Made by a program: the position numbers and the translations under genes
Shown here: in pieces, positions 32,428 through 40,511 of the stretch
Layout of the letters: every line of letters begins with the position of its first letter
Numbering within the stretch: the first letter of the stretch is position 1
The notes under the pieces: generated by a model
The model's input: only the letters and a program-made list of their open reading frames with translations
What the model was told of the DNA's origin: nothing
Database searches by the model: none
Origin: Saprospiraceae bacterium UBA6168
Lineage (GTDB): Bacteria > Bacteroidota > Bacteroidia > Chitinophagales > Saprospiraceae
Assembly: GCA_002435785.1 (NCBI GenBank)
Contig: DIUC01000036.1
Location: forward strand, 1 to 47,851
Length of the DNA stretch: 47,851 nt
Direction: 5' to 3'

Positions 32428-32563
32428 TTATTTAATGGTACTGGGTATAACGGATTTTTGTGATGCACGAAGGTGGCCATAATTATCCCCCTCGGATGAC
32501 GGGGATAATTGCATCTCAGGCACTTATCCCCAGAATCCGTTACGGTCAGAATTGTTAAATAAT
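32428..32563. repeat. second inverted repeat, including a perfect 10-base hairpin
   Basis: Imperfect arms of about 30 bases at 32428-32456 and 32534-32563 (shared TATTATTTAA and TAACGGAT in inverse orientation). Inside is a perfect hairpin AATTATCCCC / GGGGATAATT at 32481-32510 with a 10-base loop. The right arm overlaps the stop of the 32.6 kb gene, so part may end that transcript. Confidence 0.6.
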
Positions 32564-33997
32564 ACTTACCTGCCTCCTTGCCAACTTATCAATCATCCCA
32601 TTAAAAATAAAAAAGTGGAAGGGTAACACGAGGTACCAATACACCCGACCCCAAAGCCCACGGGGGCGGAAGGTGGCCGTTTGCGAGAGCACCAAATTGC
32701 CTTCCTTCTGGGTGATGTTGAACTCCAGCCATGCCTCGCCCGGCAGTTTCATTTCGGCGAAGAGGAGCAGGCGCTTACTCGTCCGGTCGGCGATGAGTAC
32801 CCGCCAGAAATCGAGGGAATCGCCCGGCTTGAGTTCGTGCGGGTGGGTGCGACCCCTGCGCAGGCCCACTCCGCCCACCATTTTGTCCAAGTGCCCACGT
32901 ATTTTCCAGAGGAAATTGCCGTAGTACCAACCTTGCCCGCCGCCAATGCCCCATATCCGGTTGAGCACCTCGGGTTCGTTGTCGGTGATGGTGCGGCTTT
33001 TTTCGTCGGTGAAACAGCCAAACTTCGGCACTTCCACGTAATCCATCAGCTTCGGGTTGGTATCGAACGAGCTGAATGCGTCCTTCCAACTGCTCACCAC
33101 CATGTTCTGTTCGATGCGTTGGAAGGCCAGTTCCACCGCTTGATTGTACGGCAAAAGTTGGATGCCAAGGTCGGCGGCCAAGTTGTTAGGGCGGCATATC
33201 ACGTTGATTTTCATGCTGTCCACCAAGTTTTGGGCCAAGTGGTAGGAGGTGGACGTGATGAAATAGAGCCAGTACGAAGAGAGTTTTGGCGTCATTATCG
33301 GCACTGTCCAGATATAGCGGCGGAGCTTCCGAACTTCCGCAAATTTGAGCAGCATCTGCTTGTACGACAGCACTTCCGGGCCGCCAATATCGAAGTCTTG
33401 GTTGTAAGTGTCTTCCCTGCCAATCACCCCGGCCAGAAACTGGATGACGTTGCGGATGCTGATAGGCTGGCACAGCGTGTTGAGCCATTTCGGGGCGATC
33501 ATGACGGGCAGTTTTTCCACCAAATCCCGAATGATTTCAAAGGAGGCGCTGCCCGAACCCACGATGATGCCCGCCCGCAGTACGGTTACTGGCACCTTGC
33601 CATTGCGCAAGATTTTTTCCACCTCAAAACGGCTGCTAAGGTGATCCGACAACTCCGCTTCGTTCACGATGCCGCTAAGATAAATGACCTGCCGGCATTG
33701 CGTGGCCTCGACCAACTTGCTGAAATTCTGGGCCGTGATGGCTTCCTTGCTGGCAAAATCGCCTTTGCTGCTCATGGAATGGACCAAGAAGAACGCTACG
33801 TCAAGGTCGGCGGGCAAAGAGGTGCCCGGCGCAGGTTCGAGGAAGTCCACCTCGATGATTTGGGTACGCTCGTGCGTTTGCCCCTCAAACCGCTTGCGGT
33901 TGCGAACGCAGCAATAAACGGTATGCCCTTGTTCGAGCAGCACGGGGAGAAGTCTTTGGCCGATGTAGCCGTTGGCGCCAGTAAGTAGTATTTTCAT
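32555..33997 (-). CDS. NAD(P)-binding SDR with C-terminal DUF2867
   Basis: A 480-residue protein. The N-terminal atypical SDR (Rossmann) domain has the motif TGANGYIGQRLLP at residues 6-18, CCVRNRKRF after strand 2, VIYLSGIV near 103 and VLRAGIIVGSGSASFE near 138, like YbjT/complex-I-associated SDRs. The C-terminal 150 residues match DUF2867: WGIGGGQGWYYGNFLWKIRG near 350, then RVLIADRTSKRLLLFAEMKLPGEAWLEF. No single reaction is known for this fusion. Its ATG at 33997 starts directly before the Rossmann strand. It is divergent from the FAD protein at 34165. Confidence 0.9.
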   Translation of the reverse strand: MKILLTGANGYIGQRLLPVLLEQGHTVYCCVRNRKRFEGQTHERTQIIEVDFLEPAPGTSLPADLDVAFFLVHSMSSKGDFASKEAITAQNFSKLVEATQCRQVIYLSGIVNEAELSDHLSSRFEVEKILRNGKVPVTVLRAGIIVGSGSASFEIIRDLVEKLPVMIAPKWLNTLCQPISIRNVIQFLAGVIGREDTYNQDFDIGGPEVLSYKQMLLKFAEVRKLRRYIWTVPIMTPKLSSYWLYFITSTSYHLAQNLVDSMKINVICRPNNLAADLGIQLLPYNQAVELAFQRIEQNMVVSSWKDAFSSFDTNPKLMDYVEVPKFGCFTDEKSRTITDNEPEVLNRIWGIGGGQGWYYGNFLWKIRGHLDKMVGGVGLRRGRTHPHELKPGDSLDFWRVLIADRTSKRLLLFAEMKLPGEAWLEFNITQKEGNLVLSQTATFRPRGLWGRVYWYLVLPFHFFIFNGMIDKLARRQVSII

Positions 33998-34164
33998 GTG
34001 TTAGTAAACAAGGGTTGGTGATAAATGTTAGGCGGTATAAAAATCTCTTGACTGTTACAGATGTAGTCATGGCCGCCCCACAGGGGCATGAATATAATCA
34101 TCAACATCCGTTACCATCAGAAAACCTCAAGTTACTACTTTGGCATAAGAACGTTCAATTAAAA

Positions 34165-35121
34165 ATGACAAACACAATTCTAATCATCGGTGCGGGCATT
34201 GCAGGACTGTCTGCTGCTCAACGTTTGGCGGAAGCCAACCTACCTGTATTGGTGCTGGACAAAGGCAAGGGTATGGGTGGGCGCATGGCCACACGTCGTG
34301 TCGGTGAAGCGGTCTTTGACCACGGCGCTCAATTTTTCTCCGCTAAAACGCCTGATTTCCAGCATTTTGTGGGTAAGGCAGCCGAGCTGGGAATCGCAAG
34401 GGAGTGGTGGCCAGGTATCGCCGACACCCGGCATCCCCGCTGGGTTGGCACCAATGGAATGAACGCAGTGACCAAGTTCTTAGGGGAAACCCAGTCTGTT
34501 CATCAAGGAAAAAAGGTCATTCAAATTCAGGCGATATCCGGTGGCTGGCGTGTCAGCACCGATGACCATGAACCATTGGAGGGAGCGGCGCTGCTGATTA
34601 CTATCCCGGCCCCACAAGCGCTGGATTTATTGGAAAACAGTGGCTTCCATTTGCCAGAAAACCCACTGCGTCAAATCGCCTATCATCCATGCTTGGCCCT
34701 GATGGCCACCCTCGACCGACCCTCCTCCATCCCGTCCCCCGGTGGCCTCCAAACCAATGGCGCAGTGGTGAGTTGGCTGGCCGACAATTACCAAAAAGGT
34801 ATTTCCAAAGTCCCATCAGTAACAATTCATGCCTCGCCTGATTTTAGCAGAAAGCACTTGGATGGGGACTTGCAGGAGGCGGGGAAATTAATGCTTGATG
34901 CTGTGCAGGTTTTCATAAATCCGGCAGAAGTATTGGAGTGGCATATTCACCCCTGGCGTTACAGCTTGGCTTACGAGCGGCATCCTGCGCCGTTTTTTGA
35001 AGCGGAAACGGCTGCCCCATTGCTGTTCGGTGGCGATGGGTTTGGCATCGGAAACGTAGAGGGGGCTTATCTGTCGGGATTGGCGATGGCGGAGCAGTTG
35101 ATTGGGAACAGCAAGCGCTAA
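34165..35121 (+). CDS. FAD-dependent NAD(P)-binding oxidoreductase (renalase/amine-oxidase-like)
   Basis: A 318-residue flavoprotein. FAD motif ILIIGAGIAGLSAAQRLAEA at residues 5-24, the conserved GRMATRRVGEAVFDHGAQFFSA region near 44 and the C-terminal LLFGGDGFGIGNVEGAYLSG near 287 are those of the bacterial renalase-like group. The family oxidises isomeric forms of reduced nicotinamide in known bacterial renalases, but many members are uncharacterised. The open frame runs 50 codons upstream, but I use the ATG at 34165, three codons before the FAD strand. Its 3' end overlaps the convergent DUF2071 gene by 4 bases. Confidence 0.9.
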   Translation: MTNTILIIGAGIAGLSAAQRLAEANLPVLVLDKGKGMGGRMATRRVGEAVFDHGAQFFSAKTPDFQHFVGKAAELGIAREWWPGIADTRHPRWVGTNGMNAVTKFLGETQSVHQGKKVIQIQAISGGWRVSTDDHEPLEGAALLITIPAPQALDLLENSGFHLPENPLRQIAYHPCLALMATLDRPSSIPSPGGLQTNGAVVSWLADNYQKGISKVPSVTIHASPDFSRKHLDGDLQEAGKLMLDAVQVFINPAEVLEWHIHPWRYSLAYERHPAPFFEAETAAPLLFGGDGFGIGNVEGAYLSGLAMAEQLIGNSKR

Positions 35122-35825
35122 AGCCTACGCCTGCTCTCCACCGTAATTGGCGAACCAGCCGCAAGCATGACGGACGTGGGTTCGAGGCCATTCAGCAGCC
35201 GGAATTCCTCGCCATAGTTTTTGGCAAAATCCACTTGTATTTGGTGGCTTTTCACTTCGTAAACTTCCCACCGGGGGTGGGTCACCTGGTACTCGATGGT
35301 CTTGGTCGCACCCTGCCTTGAGTAACCCCAGTAATGCTCGGTAATGAACTCCGCCTCGCTTCCGGGCAGCATGGGTTGTGACTTTGCATCCGCTTCGATT
35401 TTAAAGGAATGCCATTGCCCGCCCATCTTCCAATCGTATTGAACTTCCTGCGACGCCGGGCCTTTTTGCCAACTATGGCGCATGGGCATGGCCTTGTAAT
35501 GCTCTTTGTAAATGGTATTTGCCACCAAGGCAATGGCCGTTTTTGGCACAAATTCATTGATGAACACCACGCCCCGTTTCCATTCTCCTTCGGAAAAATG
35601 GCGCACATAAAACCGCAGGTTCACCTCTTCAAATTCCGTGTGGAAAGGGATACGCAGGCCAAGCACCTTCACCTTTTGGAACATGAACCCAACGAGGCTC
35701 ACATAGCACCGACCCTTCCAAATATCCAGCTCGGTGCCATGCGGCAAATAGGGTTTCAGGAGGTTCGGGTCAACGTCATAGTTCGCTAAAGCCAATTTTC
35801 GCCATTCGGCGGTCAGGAAGCTCAT
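35118..35825 (-). CDS. DUF2071 (YqjF-like) protein
   Basis: A 235-residue soluble protein of the DUF2071/YqjF family. Opening MSFLTAEWRKLALANYDVDP, the block LPHGTELDIWKGRCYVSLVGF and the strand LRFYVR ... GVVFINEFVP are typical; the fold is an acetoacetate-decarboxylase-like beta barrel by family. Reaction unknown. The ATG at 35825 is preferred over one six codons upstream because the conserved part starts there. On the minus strand the bases before it read CTTTGCCTT, a -7-like ending very near the start codon, similar to the 7.6 kb toxin gene. Convergent with the FAD gene by a 4-base overlap. Confidence 0.85.
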   Translation of the reverse strand: MSFLTAEWRKLALANYDVDPNLLKPYLPHGTELDIWKGRCYVSLVGFMFQKVKVLGLRIPFHTEFEEVNLRFYVRHFSEGEWKRGVVFINEFVPKTAIALVANTIYKEHYKAMPMRHSWQKGPASQEVQYDWKMGGQWHSFKIEADAKSQPMLPGSEAEFITEHYWGYSRQGATKTIEYQVTHPRWEVYEVKSHQIQVDFAKNYGEEFRLLNGLEPTSVMLAAGSPITVESRRRL

Positions 35826-35868
35826 AAGGCAAAGATTTGGCAATTAAACGAGGCAGGACAGGGAATGT

Positions 35869-37335
35869 TTACCGAAACCAGTATTGCACACCTACCCCCA
35901 AGTTCCATGCATGTAGGTAGTTCTTCACGTTTTCACCTTTATAAACAGGCGTAATACCTCGCTGGTAGCCTGTGGACGTGGACAAAGCGAATCGGGGCAA
36001 AAATTGATAACGAAGGTCAATGCCCAGCGTATAGTCGAGCGTCCATTTCTCCAAATCGTTCAGGGGGGGCGTGCCTATGGTCGTTTGCCGCTCGTGGATG
36101 GCGCCGTGGTGCGAAACAAGTTCTGGATTTTCGGAAGAAATACCGAGGACGTGGTTGGCATAGATGCCCGCCTTTGCGCCAGCTTGCCAGCGGTGCTTGC
36201 CAAAGCCGTAGCGCAACTGCAACGGCAAGCTCACGAAACGGGTCTGTTGTCGGATGTACAGTTCGAGGTTCATCACTTCTCCCTCTTCCACTTGGGCGTT
36301 GCTGGCACGGGTGAGCACGAACTGCGCCGGATAATCGCCCAAAGACGAGGGCAACGAGTGGTTGTATTGGTTGTCGAAGTTGCCGTCGTCGTGCTGGAAC
36401 TCACCGTTGCGGGTGAATGGCACGGCGAGTTGGTAATCCGTTTCGATGCGGGAATGGTTGTAATCCAAGCCCGTCAGCACGGACCATTGGCGGTTGATGG
36501 CGGCTTCCAAACCTATTCCCGCCCGCCAAGTGACCAATGGCAGCTGGTCTTTGATGATGGCGGGTTTTTCGCCAGAAAGACTGTTGCCAGTGAGGGCAAG
36601 CCCGCCGTACAAGCTGGCAAGGAGCTTGACCGACGCACCTTGGTCTTTGGGATTGGGGAGGTGCAGGTCGGTCATTGGGACAGTTGGTGACAGTGGGAAA
36701 TCGGAAAGAGTAGGGTAGGGCAGCAGTCCAAGTGTTGTTGCATTTTGAATCAATGCCCCTTGGTTTGGCTCGTCGGCAATGGGCATTGTCTCCATTGCGC
36801 CAGCAGCCATTTTTTCTGTTGAAATTGGGTTGGCTTTGGTTGAGGTGCCAGTCGTAGCTGTATGTGTAGGTGTTTTTGAGGCGGCTTTTTTTATTGGAAA
36901 ATGGTCGTCCGAACCGCTGGCTTGGCGGGTGGCTCCATTGGCGACGGCAGCCTCGTTCCGCTCGCTGCCTTGAAGTTCGCTGGGCGCATTTGCTGCCTTG
37001 TTTTCGTTGGCGGCCTGACTTTCTTCGCAAGCTTCTTGTAGTTTGTCGTAGGCGGACGAAATTCCAGCCACCTCCATTTTTAGTTTGGTCAACTGACGAT
37101 GGTTCGAGCATTCCCGCCAAAAAAGCACCAACAGCAATGCACCAATAGTGATTAGCAACCTTTCCATCCAGTTGTTCCGTGGTTTGCGCTGGGCTACATG
37201 CCCCAACTCCTCCGACAGCCCCGACCATACGCCCGGGGAGGGCACATTCCAGCCGTCTTCAGCAGGTGGGGCCCCTTCTAGCTTTTTGCGAAGCAGGGCC
37301 TTGATTTCTTCCGTTTTTTTATGCTTGTCACTCAT
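35869..37335 (-). CDS. membrane-anchored protein with C-terminal beta-barrel domain, sigma-factor partner
   Basis: A 488-residue protein with three parts. Residues 1-55 are charged and cytoplasm-like (KHKKTEEIKALLRKKLEG, then a VWSGLSEEL segment), residues 59-75 form one hydrophobic helix (LLITIGALLLVLFW), and after a helical (about 80-105) and low-complexity Thr/Ala/Asn-rich linker the last 260 residues form strand-rich repeats (for example GIGLEAAINRQWSVLTGLDYNHS, LPLQLRYGFGKHRWQAGAKAGIY, LGIDLRYQFLPRFALSTSTGYQRG) ending in YWFR, as in Bacteroidota outer-membrane beta-barrel proteins. It follows the ECF sigma gene by 6 bases and could be its anti-sigma or signal partner. How one chain has both an inner-membrane helix and a barrel is unclear. 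Confidence 0.8.
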   Translation of the reverse strand: MSDKHKKTEEIKALLRKKLEGAPPAEDGWNVPSPGVWSGLSEELGHVAQRKPRNNWMERLLITIGALLLVLFWRECSNHRQLTKLKMEVAGISSAYDKLQEACEESQAANENKAANAPSELQGSERNEAAVANGATRQASGSDDHFPIKKAASKTPTHTATTGTSTKANPISTEKMAAGAMETMPIADEPNQGALIQNATTLGLLPYPTLSDFPLSPTVPMTDLHLPNPKDQGASVKLLASLYGGLALTGNSLSGEKPAIIKDQLPLVTWRAGIGLEAAINRQWSVLTGLDYNHSRIETDYQLAVPFTRNGEFQHDDGNFDNQYNHSLPSSLGDYPAQFVLTRASNAQVEEGEVMNLELYIRQQTRFVSLPLQLRYGFGKHRWQAGAKAGIYANHVLGISSENPELVSHHGAIHERQTTIGTPPLNDLEKWTLDYTLGIDLRYQFLPRFALSTSTGYQRGITPVYKGENVKNYLHAWNLGVGVQYWFR

Positions 37336-37341
37336 GTTCCT

Positions 37342-37878
37342 TCACGATGAAATTAAATCGTTTACACTTCGCTGAAGTGCGTGGCGTGCCTTGTGCAACT
37401 GCGATTTGGAGGTGTTTTCGGAGACGCCCAACTGCTCCGCAATTTCTTGGTGCGAATAGCCCTCCACCATGAACAGGTTGAAGACCACCCGATAGCCCTC
37501 CGGCAATCGTTGAATCAGTTGCACGATTTCCTTGGCGGAGAGCATGGACAAAATGTCTTCGTTGTTGGGCAATTGGTTAGAATAATCGCTGACATCGGCA
37601 CAGACAAATTGCAACTTTTTCTTGCGCAATTGTTGCAAAATTTTGTTCACCAACACCTTGCGAACCCAGCCTTGCAGGGAGCCTTTGTTGGCGTCGAACT
37701 GGCGCAAGTCCCGGAACACCTGCATGAACCCATCTTGCAAAAAGTCCTCTGCCTCCGCCCTGCCCTTGGCATAGCGCATACACAATAGGAACATCTCGAC
37801 CTTGTACTTGTCGTACAAAGCCTGCTGGTAGCGAGAATCCTCCCTCAAACAGCCATTTACAAGAAGTTCGTCAGTCAT
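37342..37878 (-). CDS. ECF RNA polymerase sigma factor
   Basis: A 178-residue sigma-70 family factor. Region 2 covers about residues 18-85, with YDKYKVEMFLLCMRYAKGRAEAED and LQDGFMQVFRDLRQFD (the core-binding and -10 reading helices). Region 4 (about 120-175) has RLPEGYRVVFNLFMVEGYSH and QEIAEQLGVSENTSKSQLHKARHAL, the -35 reading HTH. The start at 37878 (MTDELLVNG) is favoured over an ATG seven codons upstream. The second gene of the unit, 6 bases later, is the membrane-anchored barrel protein, likely its regulator. Confidence 0.93.
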   Translation of the reverse strand: MTDELLVNGCLREDSRYQQALYDKYKVEMFLLCMRYAKGRAEAEDFLQDGFMQVFRDLRQFDANKGSLQGWVRKVLVNKILQQLRKKKLQFVCADVSDYSNQLPNNEDILSMLSAKEIVQLIQRLPEGYRVVFNLFMVEGYSHQEIAEQLGVSENTSKSQLHKARHALQRSVNDLISS

Positions 37879-38131
37879 TGGCCACAATACTTTTCTCAAG
37901 AACCTATGTGCGGTTCAGTTCCGAAAAGTTGCCTGCCCAACAGGGGATTTTGAAAATAGTTTTGGGGGGGTTGTATGAATCAATTTGATGCTGCTATTCT
38001 TTTTTTCAAAAAAAGTTAAACCACCGGGCAACCTTTCCCGCCCCCCTTGCACATAGCACTTTTGACAACCAATTTTTACAAAAGGACTTGGCGGGCTTAC
38101 CGTCCTCTGAGTTTCTAACCAAAAAAATGTA

Positions 38132-39805
38132 ATGAAAAAACTAACAACTTCCCTGGCTTTCCTGCTTACAGTGGTCATGGCTTGGTCCCAGACCGCCCGT
38201 GTCCAAATCATCCACAATTCACCGACACCGACCGTTGACATTTATGCCAACGCCGACAAACTCCTCGACAACTTCGCTTTCCGCACCGCAACGCCCTACA
38301 TTGACGTGCCCGCCAACGTAAACATCAACATCGGTGTGGCACTCGCCAACAGCACTGCCGCTTCCGATGCCATCGCCAATTTTCCGGTGACTTTCCAGCC
38401 GAACAAAACATATGTTGTGGTGGCAGGGGGCGTGGTCGGTGGTGCACAGCCGTTCAACCTCTTTGTTTACGACTTGGGTGCTGAGACTTCCAATTCCACA
38501 GCAAACGTGGGCATTCTATTCTTCCACGGCTCACCAGATGCGCCAGAAGTGGACATCACCACGGGCGGAAGTGTGCTCTTCGACAATGTTTCCTTCGGAG
38601 AATTCGCTGGCTACCTCAACGTGCCAGCGGCCACCTACCAGCTTGACGTGACGCCCGGAAACGACAACTCGACCATCGTGGCCAGTTTCAACGCCGACCT
38701 CAGCTTCTGGAAAGGACGTACCGCCGTAGTCTTCGCCAGCGGCTTTCTCGGTGGCGGACAGCCCAGCTTCGAGCCTTGGGTCGCCTTGGACAATGGTGGT
38801 ACGTTCCCGTTGCCGCTTGCAACCACGCCTCCTCCACCCCCGCCAGCATCTGGTGCCAGGTTGCAGGTCATCCACAATTCGCCCACGCCAACGGTTGACA
38901 TTTGGGTGAACGGCAGCAAGTTCCTCGACGATTTTGCCTTCCGCACTGCCACCCCGTTTGTGACCGTGCCAGCAGGCGTGAACCTCAACCTCGGCGTGGC
39001 ACTCGGCAACAGCACGGCAGCCAGTCAAGCCCTCGTGAGCTATGATTTGACGCTGGAAGATGGCAAATCCTATGTCGTGGTTGCCAATGGAATCGTGGGT
39101 GGCAATCCCGGTTTCGACCTCGAAATATTCGACATGGGACAAGAATTGGCCAACAATTCCGGCAATATCGGACTGCTTTTCTTCCACGGTTCACCTGATG
39201 CGCCAGAGGTGGACATCCTCGCCAATGGTGGCGTGGCTTTCGACAACGTGAGCTTTGGCGAGTTCAGCGGATATGTGAACGTACCTGCTTCCAACTACAC
39301 CATTGACGTGACGCCCGGCAACGACAATTCGACCATCGTGGCCAGCTACGATGCCGATTTTAGCTTCTGGAAAGGCCGTACCGCAGTGGTTTTCGCCAGC
39401 GGGTTCCTGAGTGGCAGCAACCCAAGCTTTGAGCCTTGGGTGGCCTTGGACAACGGCGGCACTTTTCCGCTTCCACTTGCCGACAACTTCAACGGGGGCA
39501 ATGGACCTGACAACTTGATTTTCCCTACCGCCAATATGACTGCCCCAACCGCAGCCGCAATCCTTTACCCGAATCCCGCTACCGACCAAATCAACGTGAC
39601 GCTGGAAATGGGCTTAGAATCAGAGGTCATCCTAACGGTGTATAACCTGAACGGCCAAGCTCTGCTGGTGCGCAACTTGGGCATTCAGTCCACTGGTCGG
39701 CAGACGGTCGAACTCGACGTGAACGGCCTACAAAGCGGTGCTTACTTCATGCGGCTACAAACGGGTGAGGAAGTACAAACGGCTCGTTTTCAGATAATTA
39801 GGTAA
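38132..39805 (+). CDS. secreted DUF4397 repeat protein with T9SS sorting domain
   Basis: A 557-residue exported protein. Signal peptide MKKLTTSLAFLLTVVMAWSQ. Two long copies of a 220-residue block (about residues 22-230 and 242-450) each hold two DUF4397-like parts: VQIIHNSPTPTVDIYAN and ILFFHGSPDAPEVDI. A proline hinge PPPPPPASG joins the blocks. The C-terminal sorting domain begins LYPNPATDQINV and ends QTARFQIIR, so it leaves by T9SS. DUF4397 domains resemble surface adhesin-like folds; no enzyme motif is seen. The gene is divergent from the sigma factor and has the leader TAACCAAAAAAATGTAA in front of it. Confidence 0.93.
   Translation: MKKLTTSLAFLLTVVMAWSQTARVQIIHNSPTPTVDIYANADKLLDNFAFRTATPYIDVPANVNINIGVALANSTAASDAIANFPVTFQPNKTYVVVAGGVVGGAQPFNLFVYDLGAETSNSTANVGILFFHGSPDAPEVDITTGGSVLFDNVSFGEFAGYLNVPAATYQLDVTPGNDNSTIVASFNADLSFWKGRTAVVFASGFLGGGQPSFEPWVALDNGGTFPLPLATTPPPPPPASGARLQVIHNSPTPTVDIWVNGSKFLDDFAFRTATPFVTVPAGVNLNLGVALGNSTAASQALVSYDLTLEDGKSYVVVANGIVGGNPGFDLEIFDMGQELANNSGNIGLLFFHGSPDAPEVDILANGGVAFDNVSFGEFSGYVNVPASNYTIDVTPGNDNSTIVASYDADFSFWKGRTAVVFASGFLSGSNPSFEPWVALDNGGTFPLPLADNFNGGNGPDNLIFPTANMTAPTAAAILYPNPATDQINVTLEMGLESEVILTVYNLNGQALLVRNLGIQSTGRQTVELDVNGLQSGAYFMRLQTGEEVQTARFQIIR
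38195..39480 (+). repeat. internal 660-bp tandem duplication within the DUF4397 gene
   Basis: Copies 38195-38820 and 38855-39480 align with a constant 660-base offset and no gap. Long near-identical blocks include the segment coding FWKGRTAVVFASGFL and SFEPWVALDNGGTFPLPLA. The clean register implies a fairly recent duplication or gene conversion between the copies. Confidence 0.9.
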
Positions 39806-39815
39806 TTATATAAAG

Positions 39816-39849
39816 GTCAGGAGGTAGTATTGGTAAGAAGCCTCCTGAC
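39816..39849 (+). terminator. hairpin after the DUF4397 gene
   Basis: Perfect 9-base stem GTCAGGAGG / CCTCCTGAC with a 16-base loop, 10 bases after the stop. No T run. The region up to 40163 has no convincing gene. Confidence 0.55.
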
Positions 39850-39900
39850 TTCCTTCTGATTTTCCGTCGAGCAACGGCAGCCCAAACGCAGCTTCGGGTT

Positions 39901-39917
39901 TTTAACCAAAAAAATGT
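39901..39917 (+). repeat. copy of the DUF4397 gene leader
   Basis: TAACCAAAAAAATGTAA here is identical to the 17 bases just before the DUF4397 start codon (about 38116-38132). No gene follows it: the next ATG frame runs out quickly. It may be a relict of a lost tandem gene or a shared 5'-UTR motif. Confidence 0.5.
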
Positions 39918-40163
39918 AACTGAAATGAACCTGAGCTTTTAACCCAAATCGAGGGATTTTTTTCGAGCGTAGGGTGCAGGCCGCAGAAAATGACGGATGG
40001 CAAAACAGCTTCTGGGACGGCTGTTCAGCGGCCAAAGAATTGGCTGAAGTCCTTTTTAAATTGGAATAAATTCGCCACAATATTCTCCGGTGCAAGGAGG
40101 TCTGGAATGCCAGTCGCCTTGCCCGGTTTTTTTTTTTGCGCAAAATCGGGCTTGGGCAGCCAT

Positions 40164-40448
40164 TCAGACACCTACCTTTCTCACTTCCTTAATCATCTCG
40201 TAGTTCAGCGGCAGGTGCTGCAGGTCGGCAAACCGGTTGATGTTGAAGTTCGGCTCGAAGGTGAACTTCATGCCATTGCGCATCGTCCAGCCGTTGTGCG
40301 GGTTCTGGATTTCGTTGAGCAGCAGCCCGATTCCATTGGCCGATTTCACCACGTCCCGGATGGAGTAGAGTTTGTCCTTGATGGGGCGGTTCGGGATGTC
40401 GGCCATTTGTTCCGGGGTGAAGTTATCGTCAATGCAAATGATGTCCAT
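40164..40448 (-). CDS. conserved-looking small protein of unknown function
   Basis: A 94-residue soluble protein starting MDIICIDDNFTPEQ. No membrane segment or known motif; balanced charge, central LLLNEIQNPHNGWTMRNGMK. The ATG at 40448 is chosen over an upstream open frame beginning at 40508. A -7-like element (TATTTTTG on the minus strand, 40474-40481) lies 25 bases before it, in support of a real gene. It lies downstream of the photolyase gene, 3 bases or more from its stop, but with its own promoter. Confidence 0.65.
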   Translation of the reverse strand: MDIICIDDNFTPEQMADIPNRPIKDKLYSIRDVVKSANGIGLLLNEIQNPHNGWTMRNGMKFTFEPNFNINRFADLQHLPLNYEMIKEVRKVGV

Positions 40449-40473
40449 TGTGATGCGTTTTATTTTTGATGGG

Positions 40474-40481
40474 CAAAAATA
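40474..40481 (-). promoter_or_regulatory. candidate -7 element of the 40.2 kb small gene
   Basis: On the minus strand TATTTTTG fits TAnnTTTG and is 25 bases upstream of the ATG at 40448. No clear TTG at ideal spacing. Confidence 0.4.
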
Positions 40482-40511
40482 GGTGATAGCGGTTGATTTT
40501 TTGTGCAATAA

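Noticed and set aside
32681..33988. 435-codon open frame opposite the SDR-DUF2867 gene
   Set aside because: Antisense shadow; the minus-strand protein has Rossmann and DUF2867 motifs.
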